From Perca fluviatilis (lineage: Eukaryota; Chordata; Actinopteri; Perciformes; Percidae): 64,000 bases of DNA. The stretch covers positions 7,338,434 through 7,402,433 of the forward strand of contig NC_053123.1 of the NCBI RefSeq assembly GCF_010015445.1. Reading direction: 5' to 3'. A model generated the notes under the pieces. That model was not told the origin of the DNA. It saw only the letters and a program-made list of their open reading frames with translations, and searched no databases. Positions within the stretch are counted from its first letter, which is position 1. Every line of letters starts with the position of its first letter. Positions 54,911 to 64,000 of this stretch are shown one piece after another. Both the position numbers and the translations under genes were made by a program.

Positions 54911-55898
54911 CAGTTTATACCATGTACACTATACCGGCCATACGAGCAAGAAAATTCACTACTCCTTCTGTAGCACTTTTGATCTCCAGCAACGATTATA
55001 TTGAATTCCACCATATTGATTCGACGGGTTTTGTAATGCCCTAATGAATTCTGCAAGAAGCAGCGATTTTTCACAGGTTTCAAAGAGCGTCTCCCTGTAT
55101 GATCTGCCACTTAATTGGCTCTTGCTGCGGGAATTCTAATGAGTCCGTTTGTTTGAGGTTTGTGAACGAGGCTATTGTGATGCAAATTCACATTGCAACC
55201 AGCGCTTAAGACCAAAGACAAATCTGAAATACCTGACATCACATTTTAAAGTCACGATGATTTGTTTATCAAATAATCCCAGCTCACTTGCCCACTTCAC
55301 ACACTGTAATGATATGAAAACATGGGGAGCTTTGATATGCAAATGTTGTGTAAAGGGATTTTAAGCATTCGGTTTCCCTTGCGTTCACCGCATCAGGCTG
55401 CGACAAAGATGCTGCTTAGACTCCTTTCTAACACAAAATGCTCCATTATATTCTATTTAAAGATGGCTCTGGTGAACCCTTTTGACAGCACCTTCTACCT
55501 CCCACAAAAGCTTTTAAGTATCATTCTGCATTGTGCCTTTTTTTTTTAACTTTGTTTTTGTTTTGCCTCTTGTTCTGTCGCCAGTTTCACAAATCTTTTG
55601 GTCTTCAGAACTAATCGTCCACATCTAACCTATGACTCTTCATCCAACAAGCCCGGACTTTAAAACAGCATATACAAGCCTTTTCCTATCTGTTGCCCAT
55701 ATCAGCAGAATTACAGTACATTTGATCTGTGCCTTCAAAATGACCTGTTACCAACCATGTCAACAAAATGTCATGACAATCCATCCAATAATTGACTAAC
55801 TCTATAGAGCCATGCTGCTAGCATGGCTGCAAAAAGGTCAAGAAACATTTATGGTCATGGCTAAAATAATGGACTAATGATTACTTGGGTAAATAAAT
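54911..55898. other. No recognisable gene; possible regulatory stretch
   Basis: Part (about 55140-55350) is unique-looking and contains TGTGATGCAAATTCACATTG, CTTTGATATGCAAATG and similar octamer-like words. No exon seen. Confidence 0.35.
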
Positions 55899-56140
55899 AG
55901 TTTACCATTTTGGGTAATGGGCTTATTCACGTTCTTCTCTAGATAAGAAGAACGATACAACTCTTATGTCTGTCTGTTACATATGAAGCTAGAGGGAGCA
56001 GGCGGTAAGCCTAGCTTACAATAAAGACTGGCACATTATATCTTCTTAGTTTAATATGTACAAAAACTAAAATGTAAACACAAGATACAATAAGTTAATT
56101 TGTGAACTTTAGAGGTGCTGGCAGACAGTATTTGTCTCTT
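55899..56140 (+). repeat. Teleost interspersed repeat, family A copy 3 (rearranged)
   Basis: TTACCATTTTGGGTAATGGG, CTAGATAAGAAGAACGATAC, ATGAAGCTAGAGGGAGCAGG and ATGTACAAAAACTAAAATGT follow family A order. At the right, AATTTGTGAACTTTAGAGGTGCTG is the reverse complement of the family's CAGCACCTCTAAAG segment, so an inverted piece has been joined on. Confidence 0.6.
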
Positions 56141-59100
56141 AGGTTGCGTCCCAAAAATGTATATCGTCTTGCAGCAGTCTTTGAGATGTTCGCATGAATG
56201 AAATGAACATAAATGATAAAAGCTCAGGAAGCTAGAGATTTACAGTGATGTAACTGACAGAGTGTCCACTCTTTCCTCTGCATGTCCCCTCTCTGATTTG
56301 AACAAATATCTTGCTGATGGACCAGGGCTGTGCATTAACCCAATGGGGGTCACTACAAAATTGAGCAGGTCCCCCATTGGTACCCCATTTACTCTTTCTG
56401 TCTTTAAGTAACCATCTTACAGAGCACATGGCAGCTTCATTACTTTACCCAACCTGCTTTTGTGTGCTGGAATATTGCCAGCCCCCAGGTTTGTTGTGTG
56501 TTAATTTGATTAAACACTAATTATTTATGAATATGCACTATGTGAGCAGTTGCCGGCTTGACCCAGTTGGTAACGCTGCTTTGTGATGAACTGATACACT
56601 CCCGATGTTTCATTAAACCTGATGAAACAAGGCTTTCCCCCCATCCCCTATTTGTACTCTGCACCAATACTGCCGCAGATTATCTGATGTCTCTTGTGAA
56701 CAACTGTGAGGGAGAACATTGCTTTTTCCCAAATGTCAGGGATTAAATATGAGCAGAAGGTAAGGATGACCCAGATACACCTGGACCCCTTATTTTTGAA
56801 AATAAATACTTACTGTATAATGACTGGCACACTGTAATTACTGATACCATTGCTTTAAAAAAAAAAAAAACAGTCATCCCTGCATTCTTCCACACACATT
56901 TTATGGGGACCTAACAATGCTGTTAATGGCCCACTGGGCTAATGTAGCATGTGTGAGGCTTTAATGAGATCAATTCATCAGGAACAAGCATAAACATGAG
57001 GATTGGAGGATGAAGCAGTGGCCAGACAATTAAATGAACAGCCAAGCAAAAAGATGGCAAGCAAAAACCAAAGATGGCAGGTTTCCAAAGAATGGTTGTC
57101 TAAGGGGCAACTGGATGAGCAGAGCGCAGATGTAAACACATATGCCTCCCTCGACACCACACAGTGGTAGCAGAGTATGCCGCTTTCTCCTTCATAATGG
57201 CTTTGTCTCTTGCATTTTTTCACTTTTATTTTTTTTCCAAAAAGGCACAGAAGCCCTGAGCCCATGTGTCTTGAAAATGGAGAGCAATGGTGGCGCATAA
57301 GACATTAGTCTTGGGAGCAGTGTGCGTTTGTGTGTGCACTTGAACATGGCATGTGTAAGAAAGGTTTTTGTGAAGCTATATTTTGCACGATTTTGTGACA
57401 AAGCTGCGTGTATGTGCGGCCATGTGCATTTGGTGGGTAAGCAGGATAAAGGACCAGCTGGGGTTTGGTGGGACAGGGGTGTTGGGGGGTAAATGATGTG
57501 TTTGGGAAAGGAGTAATGTTGGGGTTCTGTGGAGGGTTTGAGCTGGAAAGTGCTGGCAAAGTATGACAACTGGCGCAGCAAGAAACAGAGCCATTCCCCA
57601 AAAGCTGTGAGACCCACACAGCCGGGGAGACTATTATCAGGCTGGGGATGGGACTTGTTTACTGCTGGCAATCACTCACACTGCTAGCGGGCAACATCTC
57701 AGAATGGAGTCATGAAAAAGCAGTGACTGAACAAGGGGGGCATGCTTACTGTTTAGCATACTATAAGCAAGGAAATGTATGTTTAAAGGCATAGCATAAA
57801 CCCCTATATTCCCCTATATTCAAACATGGTTGACAGTGTTGCATGTAGCATTTCAACATCCATCAATTGCTACCATGTTTTTTTTTTTTGGTGGATCTAC
57901 CATAAACGAATAATAACATGGGGATTGACAGCCCTAACATGTTCATTATTTTTTGCGAAGGGCAAATTATGAAATAAGTGATCAGCAGACAGAGAGAGAG
58001 AGAGAGAATGTGGGGGATGCCTTGCCTGAGAGCTTCCCACAGCCATGATGACAATGGCAGCTCAAGCTTGACTTTGACACTTACTCCGAGGGTTACTCAT
58101 GTATTACTTTCTTTTGAGTCATACTCAGAAACCACGGTATGTGGGAGTGAGATGCATCTGTTATTCATCAAGCAGAAAACAGCTATGTCTCAGCCAAACC
58201 CTGGTGGGAAGAAAAATCATTTGAAATGTCACAAAAGTTTACGAGACAGGTGTAATTAGTCATTAATCAACAAGTAATTTGCATAGACGTGTTGCGCGTT
58301 AATACACACGATCTTCATTCATGGCAACGACTCGTTTTGTATTTCAAAAGATTTGCTTTTGAAAGATGTATAACAATGCCCGTGCGTCGATACATAACCA
58401 ATTAAAAAGGGATTTTTAAGACACGTAAAGCACAAAAATTAAAACGTGACACTGAAATGAAAACTTCCAAGACTAATGAAAAGAAAAAAATGAGTTATAG
58501 CTCAATTTGTTCCTTGGCTTTCCTTCAAGATGTTAAGGCGGATTATCCAAAAAGCTCACAAGAACAGGCCATTCCCTAATAGCTGCCAAATTGCAAAAAA
58601 TCAGCTAGAGTAATCCCCTGTGAAAAAAACACTAATCTGCTCCTCAAAACCTACTAATTGTCCATTTGGTTACAGATCTGGGTAAACACAAAACAGCACC
58701 ACTCTCCCACTGAGCCCAGTTTACACCCACCTAAAGATGTCTTAAGAGACATCAATGCAAAAAGCCGGGGAACAGCTAAACACTGGTTAATTCTGAAAAT
58801 ACATTCTTTTTTTTTTTTTCCTGAAAACACATTCTAAATCAAACTCAAACAGCACCTGCTTTGGGATGCTATGCTCAATGTTTGATATGTCTGCGTTAGA
58901 GCAACTCCCACATCAGTATAGAGTATGAGGTATAGAGGAATCTCTTTAAAGAGAACAACAAGCTTTGAGGTGTGACTTCCAATTAGACTGTCAGAATGGC
59001 AGAGAAGCTGGTACAGTAATGTTCTGGATGTAAGAGTTACTAATTGCTGTGGCAAAGTGCTGCAAATGAAAAATGAGAAGGCACTGTGTACCATTCCTTC

Positions 59101-59680
59101 GTTAATTAACTTGGATCTAGATTTCAAGCTGGTTTGATGGCTACCAAAGCAAAAAATCCTACTGAGTATGAGACATTGGTAGAGCTTTTTGTGTCATTTT
59201 GACATAGTGGGATAGAGTTAAGATCACTGCTCACCAAGTTTTGCTAGGTGCTGCCTAGCAACTCAACTGGGAACTGGAACACTGAGGTACATGTAGGCCT
59301 CTATAGCAGCTTCATTTTGTGACGCTTAAAACAGAATAAACTAAATTTAAAAAAGTTTGTTATATTGGTATTTGATTGTGCATTTTATTGGCAAGTGGCC
59401 ATGGTAGAACCCATTGCAAAGCAAAGGAAGGTTTTTCCTCTTGAAATACTTACATTTAAAAGCTGTCCAGCGAGAGCCACATTTCCATATTGTTGTTCAT
59501 TTGTCTGTCCTACATGCAGCTGATGAAACTGACAAGCTAAATAATACACCTGACTACATGGCTTATGTTTCACTTGCACTGTGTGTCGACACGTCTGACG
59601 CAGAACTTAAGCTGCAGCACTGCTAGCATGCTTCTTTCACTATGCAGCCGGTGTAGACAAGGTGTCACTGGCTGGATCTC
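56141..59680. other. No recognisable gene
   Basis: About 3.5 kb. The minus strand has overlapping open frames of 72-159 codons at 57192-57671. They are Pro/His/Thr-rich and share no domain, a result of G-rich plus-strand text, and I do not call them. Candidate regulatory stretches are noted at 56470-56560 and 58250-58400. Confidence 0.4.
58250..58400. other. Candidate conserved non-coding element
   Basis: GTAATTAGTCATTAATCAAC then AAGTAATTTGCATAGACG packs two homeodomain-type sites and one POU-octamer-like site into 45 bp, followed by unique sequence with CGATACATAACCAATTAAAAA. This is inference from motif density only. Confidence 0.28.
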
Positions 59681-59686
59681 ACTTAC

Positions 59687-59910
59687 CTTATTTGATCCTT
59701 GATCCTCTCCTGAACTGGAAGTTGTTCTGGCCCTCCTTTTGTGAAGGCCGTTTCAAAGCTCTTATTCCTGCCCCGAGGAGCGAGGAGGGATCTCCGTGGA
59801 GCTATGAGCCAGGATTCACGAGAAAAGCCTTCCTCGACGCCGTGCAGCTGAACGTTGCTAACTCCTAAAACACATTTCCTCGTTTCCTCTCCTCGCATGA
59901 TTTTCTCCAT
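59687..59910 (-). other. Candidate exon ending at a strong splice donor
   Basis: On the minus strand, a frame of about 75 codons (MEKIMRGEETRKCVLGVSNV.. to ..VQERIKDQIR) runs up to AAG|GTAAGTGAG, a near-ideal 5' splice site (ACTTAC at 59681-59686 on the plus strand). The peptide has no domain that I recognise and no second exon is visible. It could be the first exon of an unknown gene or a remnant of a repeat. The GC-rich local composition (CCCGAGGAGCGAGGAGGG on the plus strand) differs from its flanks. Confidence 0.25.
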
Positions 59911-59959
59911 CTCTCCAGTGCTTCAAGTTAAGGAGATGTGGATGCAATTTAAGAACCTG

Positions 59960-60115
59960 GAAGTACCCAAGTTTTTTAAAGACATTTTTTGGGGCATTTT
60001 TGCCTTTAATAGACAGGACAGCTGTAGACCGGAAAGGGGGGGAGAGAGGGGGAAGAAGGGGAAGACATGCAGCAAACAGCCGCTGGTTGGACTCGAACCC
60101 TGAGCCGAAAATACA
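59960..60115 (-). mobile_element. SINE fragment with tRNA-type box B
   Basis: On the minus strand the sequence contains GGTTCGAGTCC (60089-60099), an exact match to the RNA polymerase III box B consensus. The SINE body follows: GCATGTCTTCCCC, CTGTCCTGTCTATTAAAGGC and AAAAATGCCCCAAAA. I know this body from a common fish repeat. Box A is not visible upstream, so the tRNA-like head is cut or diverged. Confidence 0.62.
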
Positions 60116-60189
60116 TTTACATTTCATAATGCCAGAGCATGTCTCATATCATTTTATATTATATTAATATAATAACTAAAAGGTCTTAA

Positions 60190-60774
60190 AGGTCCCATGG
60201 CATGAAAATGTCACTTTGAGTTTTTTTAATGTTAATATGCGTTTCCCCAGCCTGCCTATGGTCCCCCAGTGGCTAGAAATGGTGATAGGTGTAAACCGAG
60301 CCCTGGGTATCCTGCTCTGTCTTTGAGAAAATGAAAGCTCAGATGGGCCGATCTGGAATCTTCTCCTTATGAGGTCATAAGGAGCAAGGTTACCTCCCCT
60401 TTCTCTGCTTTGCCCACCCAGAGAATTTGGCCCACCCATGAGAGAGAGACATCATGGCTTTCAAACGAGCAAAGTGGCAGTTGGTCAAGGCCACACCCCC
60501 ACCCTCCACCTTGACCTCATACTCTTCTAACTGGCTAGTAGTCCTTACCTAGGTACTGAGCATGTGCGACTCCCAACAAAGATGGAGTAGAAGTGAGATG
60601 CATCACTCTGTAGCTAAAACAGAGAGCTCAACACACAGGGTGAAAAGAGGAGCTGCAGCAATGTGCAGTACAACAAAAATATGGTGTTTTTTTGAAAATT
60701 AAACAACATAAACCTATTCTGGTACAACCTTTAAATACAATTATGAAACTGAAAATGAGCATAATATGAGCACT
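60190..60774. mobile_element. Chimeric TTAA-flanked MITE made of two families
   Basis: The left half (AGGTCCCATGGCATGAAAAT, CTATGGTCCCCCAGTGGCTA, CTCCTTATGAGGTCATAAGG, GGTCAAGGCCACACCCCCAC) matches one abundant percomorph MITE. The right half (AGTAGTCCTTACCTAGGTAC, GCTCAACACACAGGGTGAAA, CTATTCTGGTACAACCTTTA, GAAAATGAGCATAATATGAG) matches a different MITE in inverted orientation. The switch is near 60513. TTAA flanks both ends (60186-60189, 60775-60778). Confidence 0.8.
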
Positions 60775-60873
60775 TTAAGTTTAGAAAAAGATGGGTTAAA
60801 ATCAAATGTAACTTAACTCCCAGACTTGATTATTATACTGCCATTAGTAGGGGAAACATCCATAGACTGCAGC

Positions 60874-60913
60874 TTAGGGTTTTAGGGTTAGGGTCAGAAG
60901 CGGTTAGGGTTAG
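60874..60913. repeat. Short interstitial telomere-like repeat
   Basis: TTAGGGTTTTAGGGTTAGGG and, after a spacer, GGTTAGGGTTAG: about five TTAGGG-type units. Fish MITE-associated text also contains such words, so chance or a transposon origin is possible. Confidence 0.6.
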
Positions 60914-60914
60914 A

Positions 60915-61095
60915 CCAATCCTGCTGCCCTTCACTGGTTACCAGTGAGTTTTAGAATTGATTTTAGGATTTTACTACTTGTTTTTAAAGCCCTGAATTTT
61001 AAGTATTTTATTTAATTTATATTTTAATTATGGATCTTGTTTTTTTTTTTTACTGTACAGCACTTTGTAACTTGGTTTTAAAAACTGCTCCTTCA
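60915..61095 (+). mobile_element. LINE (L2/Rex1-like) 3' fragment
   Basis: AATCCTGCTGCCCTTCACTG, GTTACCAGTGAGTTTTAGAA, TTTTACTACTTGTTTTTAAA and then CTGTACAGCACTTTGTAACT are the familiar end of L2/Rex1-type LINEs (protein text 'LHWLPV..RI.FKILLLVFKAL', then a 3' UTR). The coding part is heavily decayed: in-frame stops follow TGYQ. Confidence 0.6.
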
Positions 61096-61750
61096 ATTAC
61101 ACACAAATGCATCCATTTCTATGGCTAACATGTCTAGATTAAAATTTGAATGCTAAGAGTAATTGTTAAGCATCTTATACGATTATCATCAAATCAATAT
61201 TTTTAAGCAAAGAAAGAACGGCAAATTTACATAAGAAACAGCTGTGAGTATTTTATTTTTGTTTTAATTTGAGTGGGTTTCAGGACCAAGGTGTCATGTA
61301 TGAGAAATAAGTGTTAGACAGTTGTTAAGTGTTATTGCTAGATAGCTGTTGGATTGAGGTGTTCAACGTGCTGATTTTGAAAAGGAAACCTCTGGGAAGA
61401 CTTGATAGTTTCTCCTCGACCTTTTTCTTTTCCAGCAGAAGAAGGTCTGGGGTTTAATTTGCCATGCCTAGAATGTGATCGGGATGAATTACATTACGTA
61501 AATGATGTACTTAGCCCAGTGGCCTTGTCTGAGGTGACTTCTCGTTTTACGCAGTGCTTATGCTAAAGAAGACTGTGGTTTTGAGAGACGGATGGACCCC
61601 AAACCGCTGAAAAGCTATCAGACATCCAACCTGGGACTTGATCAGCCTCCTCAACCACTTTATTGACCAGTGTCCTAGAGACCGTTGACATACAGCCAGG
61701 GAAAAAGAAAGAAAACAAGCCATAGATTTTATACATTACAGCATGCAGAA

Positions 61751-61759
61751 ATATATGTA

Positions 61760-61805
<46 letters not shown>

Positions 61806-61808
61806 CAC
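61751..61808. repeat. (AT)n/(GT)n microsatellite
   Basis: ATATGTATGTGTGTGTGT followed by about 16 AT units. Confidence 0.97.
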
Positions 61809-62639
61809 AAATTGTTATTGATGCCTTTTTTATTGTGTTTTGGACCACCTGTCACAGAAATACTGAAGCTTTAATTAACTTAAAGCTGGAAACGCATAAA
61901 ACACAAATAAGCATAAAAAGACAAGGGGAGTGGAGTTTGTGTCCCGGGGAAAACACAAGACTTGTTTGTGTTTGTGTCTCTGGGTTTTAATCCAAACCAC
62001 AATCTTTTTACTGAACTTAACTAAATTGTTTCGGTGCCTAATCTTAACTGTCGGCGCCGCATGGCAGCTCGCTGTGCCCTGTAGCCGGCTCACAGTAACG
62101 CTTTCTTGGCTAAACTCAACTAGCAACGGCCTCTGAAACTACCGATAGCTCACGGTGCTTTGAAGCTGTCTCTAACCTTTTGTCGGCTAAATGTAATTGT
62201 AAAGAGCGCTAAACTTATATCATAAGAATGGGCGTGCATACATTTTTGTACAATATCATACGAACCCATCCATGAGAATGCAATGTATGATTATGATGAA
62301 GGTAACTTGATTTTACGCAAAATATGTTATGTAAAATGTGGTCACTTATCTACATACTTAACTACTGTACTTACACTTTTCTCACAAAACAACTACTGAA
62401 AAACTACTGATAAATTAAAGAAATGACTATACAAATAGAAAAGTAACTCAAATAAGATTAAGAAGATACATGAAAACAGAAAAAAAAAATGTAGACCTAG
62501 TCCTTTAACAAACAATTAAAGCCCGTTCTTTTTTTTAGGCTTCGAGGAATCGTTTGTGATAATAGCCCTACCACTAGGTAAGTAACTTAACAGATGTCTG
62601 CTAAATGGCAAAGTGAAAATACATTCAGCGAATAATGAC

Positions 62640-63060
62640 TTCATTAGCCTGCTGCTGTTCTAATTATTGCATCAATAGTGCTCATTAAATGATCTTGACC
62701 TCCAGATTTTCTGTCTCTCCCTGTCACTTTTTTCCCTGTCTGTCTCCCTCAGCCTCTGTCTTTGTCCACCCACCACGACTCTGGCTGTATGCAAAAGTTA
62801 AAGCTCACTCACACAGTGCTGGATGGAAAACTGACAGCTCATTAGGACTTTCAAAATTGAGTTCAGTTATGTGTGATCTATTAATCTATTCTGTGCTTCT
62901 GCCCATCCACAGTCATTTCTCCTTTCATTAAGCAGAACAATAGCCCCAGTGCCACAGAATTCATTACATGCAATCAAAAGCAGATCCTTAAGGCCCATTT
63001 AATTCACTTTCATCATTAACATTACCACTGTTATTAATATGCTTATGTAGGATGCTGTTG
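62640..63060. other. Candidate conserved non-coding element cluster
   Basis: Unique-looking sequence with many homeodomain-type words over 400 bp (GTTCTAATTATTGC, GCTCATTAAATGATC, CATTTAATTCAC, CTGTTATTAATATGC) and no transposon ends. This is a composition-based guess that needs alignment to other fish. Confidence 0.27.
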
Positions 63061-63343
63061 TGTAGTGTGCCATTGAACTGAAATGTTAATCCACCCTTTT
63101 GGCTTATGTGCTATTTTCTCACTGTAGGCTTTGAAACTAAATAGACCCTTTTCCTTATCTATTTGTGCTCAAGGTGTGATCTGCTAGATATTCACTCCCT
63201 CCATTCGTCTCGTAACGGGGCTTTTTGCTTTTAAGATCATTAGCCACGTATGCTTACATTTACCTCTTACGTTACAGCAGATAAACACACCATAGACTTG
63301 GACTTTTGCTCTTGTGTCTTTGGACAATTAAAAAAGGGTGAGG

Positions 63344-63509
63344 CTATTTGCACCCCTGGTACAATTAGCACTGTATGCTATTTGTACCCTGGTGCAATTA
63401 GAAATGTATGCTATTCGTACCCCGCCGGTGCACACAGCAATGTGTTCTATTAATACCCCATCTGGTACAAATATCAATGTATGCTATTTGCACCCCTGTG
63501 CATTTACAG
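63344..63509 (+). repeat. Degenerate 33-37 bp tandem repeat, five units
   Basis: Units start with CTATTTGCACCCC or close variants at 63344, 63378, 63411, 63447 and 63484 and end in AATGTATG-like text. Units are 33 to 37 bp and share CTATT.G.ACCCC..GGT.CA...A..A.TGTATG. The last unit is incomplete. The open frames across it are products of the periodic sequence. Confidence 0.9.
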
Positions 63510-63715
63510 TACCTTGGCATATAGTTACACACAGTTATCCATACTACTCATGTATTCATTTACATCTGACATTCTTAGCATAACCATAACCAATCCCACT
63601 CCTCTTGCCTAAACCTAACCAACCCAACCAGAGCCTACCACCCCATAAAATAATCGCGTTCGCGGGCCCTGACTTGCGCAATTGCATGCAAATTATCGAA
63701 TCCAAAATGAATAAA

Positions 63716-63792
63716 AAAATATCACCTCACCAGGGAATCAAACTCCAGACTCCCAGGCCAAAGCTCAGCATTCTAACCATGCACCTATAAGT
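63716..63792 (-). repeat. tRNA-derived remnant (SINE or tRNA pseudogene)
   Basis: Minus strand reads GGTGCATGGTTAGAATGCTG, with TGGTTAGAATG as box A-like. AGTTTGATTCC follows about 33 bp later as box B-like (two differences from GGTTCGATTCC). The T-arm stem has mismatches and no clean acceptor stem forms, so this is not a working tRNA gene. A tRNA-derived SINE head is most likely. Confidence 0.45.
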
Positions 63793-64000
63793 TCTTACTG
63801 CATGTTGTACAACTGTTTACCACTTGGTGTCTTTAAGCCTCATTTGCTAGGTAACCATACTGTATATAAAAGAAATAGGTACTAACTAACAAACTAACGG
63901 TTGTATGCTTTCACTGAAGACAGAAAGCGCAACTGTAGTATCCATTTTCCGCTAGAAATTCAATTGTTATAAACTTCAGAGACAAAACTTTCCTAATATG
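63793..64000. other. No recognisable feature
   Basis: Short unannotated right edge of the window. Confidence 0.5.

Larger units (their letters stand above)
61096..63343. other. No recognisable gene; some repeat text
   Basis: Holds an (AT)n array, a probable interspersed repeat at 61930-62160 (GTGTTTGTGTCTCTGGGTTT, CCGGCTCACAGTAACGC) and a candidate regulatory stretch at 62640-63060. No exon was identified. Confidence 0.4.

Noticed and set aside
57192..57671. Overlapping minus-strand frames of 72-159 codons
   Set aside because: Overlapping frames in all three phases reflect a lack of stops in G-rich sequence rather than a gene.
63344..63509. CRISPR array
   Set aside because: Units of 33-37 bp are contiguous and degenerate with no unique spacers, and the DNA is from a fish.
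63716..63792. Functional tRNA gene
   Set aside because: Box B has two changes, the T stem has mismatches and no acceptor stem pairs.

Overview
This window looks like non-coding, transposon-rich DNA from a ray-finned fish, probably a percomorph. I infer this from recognised teleost repeat families (Tc1 with long inverted repeats, PIF/Harbinger, several hAT families, CR1/L2-like and L1/Tx1-like LINEs, TTAA-flanked MITEs), from long CA/GT arrays, and from the lack of any intact multi-exon or long single-exon host gene. No rRNA, intact tRNA, CRISPR array or bacterial-type operon was seen. The window is best read as a gene desert or the inside of a very large intron.

Layout. 1-5.1 kb: an interspersed repeat, a broken Harbinger transposase split by an hAT-like element, and two LINE 3' ends. 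5.4-6.1 kb: a GT/AT satellite with a 24-28 bp higher-order unit. 6.7-8.3 kb: a nearly complete but dead Tc1 element. 9.9-21 kb: MITEs, a repeated family (family A), an L1/Tx1 LINE tail, a truncated LTR and simple repeats. 21-28 kb: mostly unannotated, with a MITE, a 110-120 bp duplication and an hAT element that keeps a BED-finger exon. 28.4-31.3 kb: a transposon with long inverted repeats, then a solo LTR with a perfect 5-bp duplication. 34-35.6 kb: MITEs and a LINE C-terminus. 37.4-39.6 kb: a three-level nest (hAT, then LINE, then a probable solo LTR). 40.8-42.1 kb: a TTAA-flanked element carrying a RecQ-helicase-like first exon and a second exon-like segment. 45.9-48.7 kb: palindromic elements, one nested in another. 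50.3-55 kb: a second hAT-like family B copy, a T/G low-complexity block fused to half a Tc1, a TA-flanked inverted-repeat element and an hAT MITE with a perfect 8-bp duplication. 55-64 kb: family A, a SINE, a chimeric MITE, a LINE tail, a 33-37 bp tandem repeat and a tRNA-like SINE remnant.

The coding sequences recognised are transposase, reverse transcriptase or captured-exon remnants, and all are broken, so there is no working pathway to describe. What the window does offer is a readable insertion history: target duplications, nesting order and chimeric joins give relative ages. A few unique AT-rich stretches dense in TAATTA/ATTTGCAT-like words could be conserved regulatory elements, but this cannot be shown from one sequence. 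All family names come from recognition of protein motifs, termini and target duplications, without any database search.
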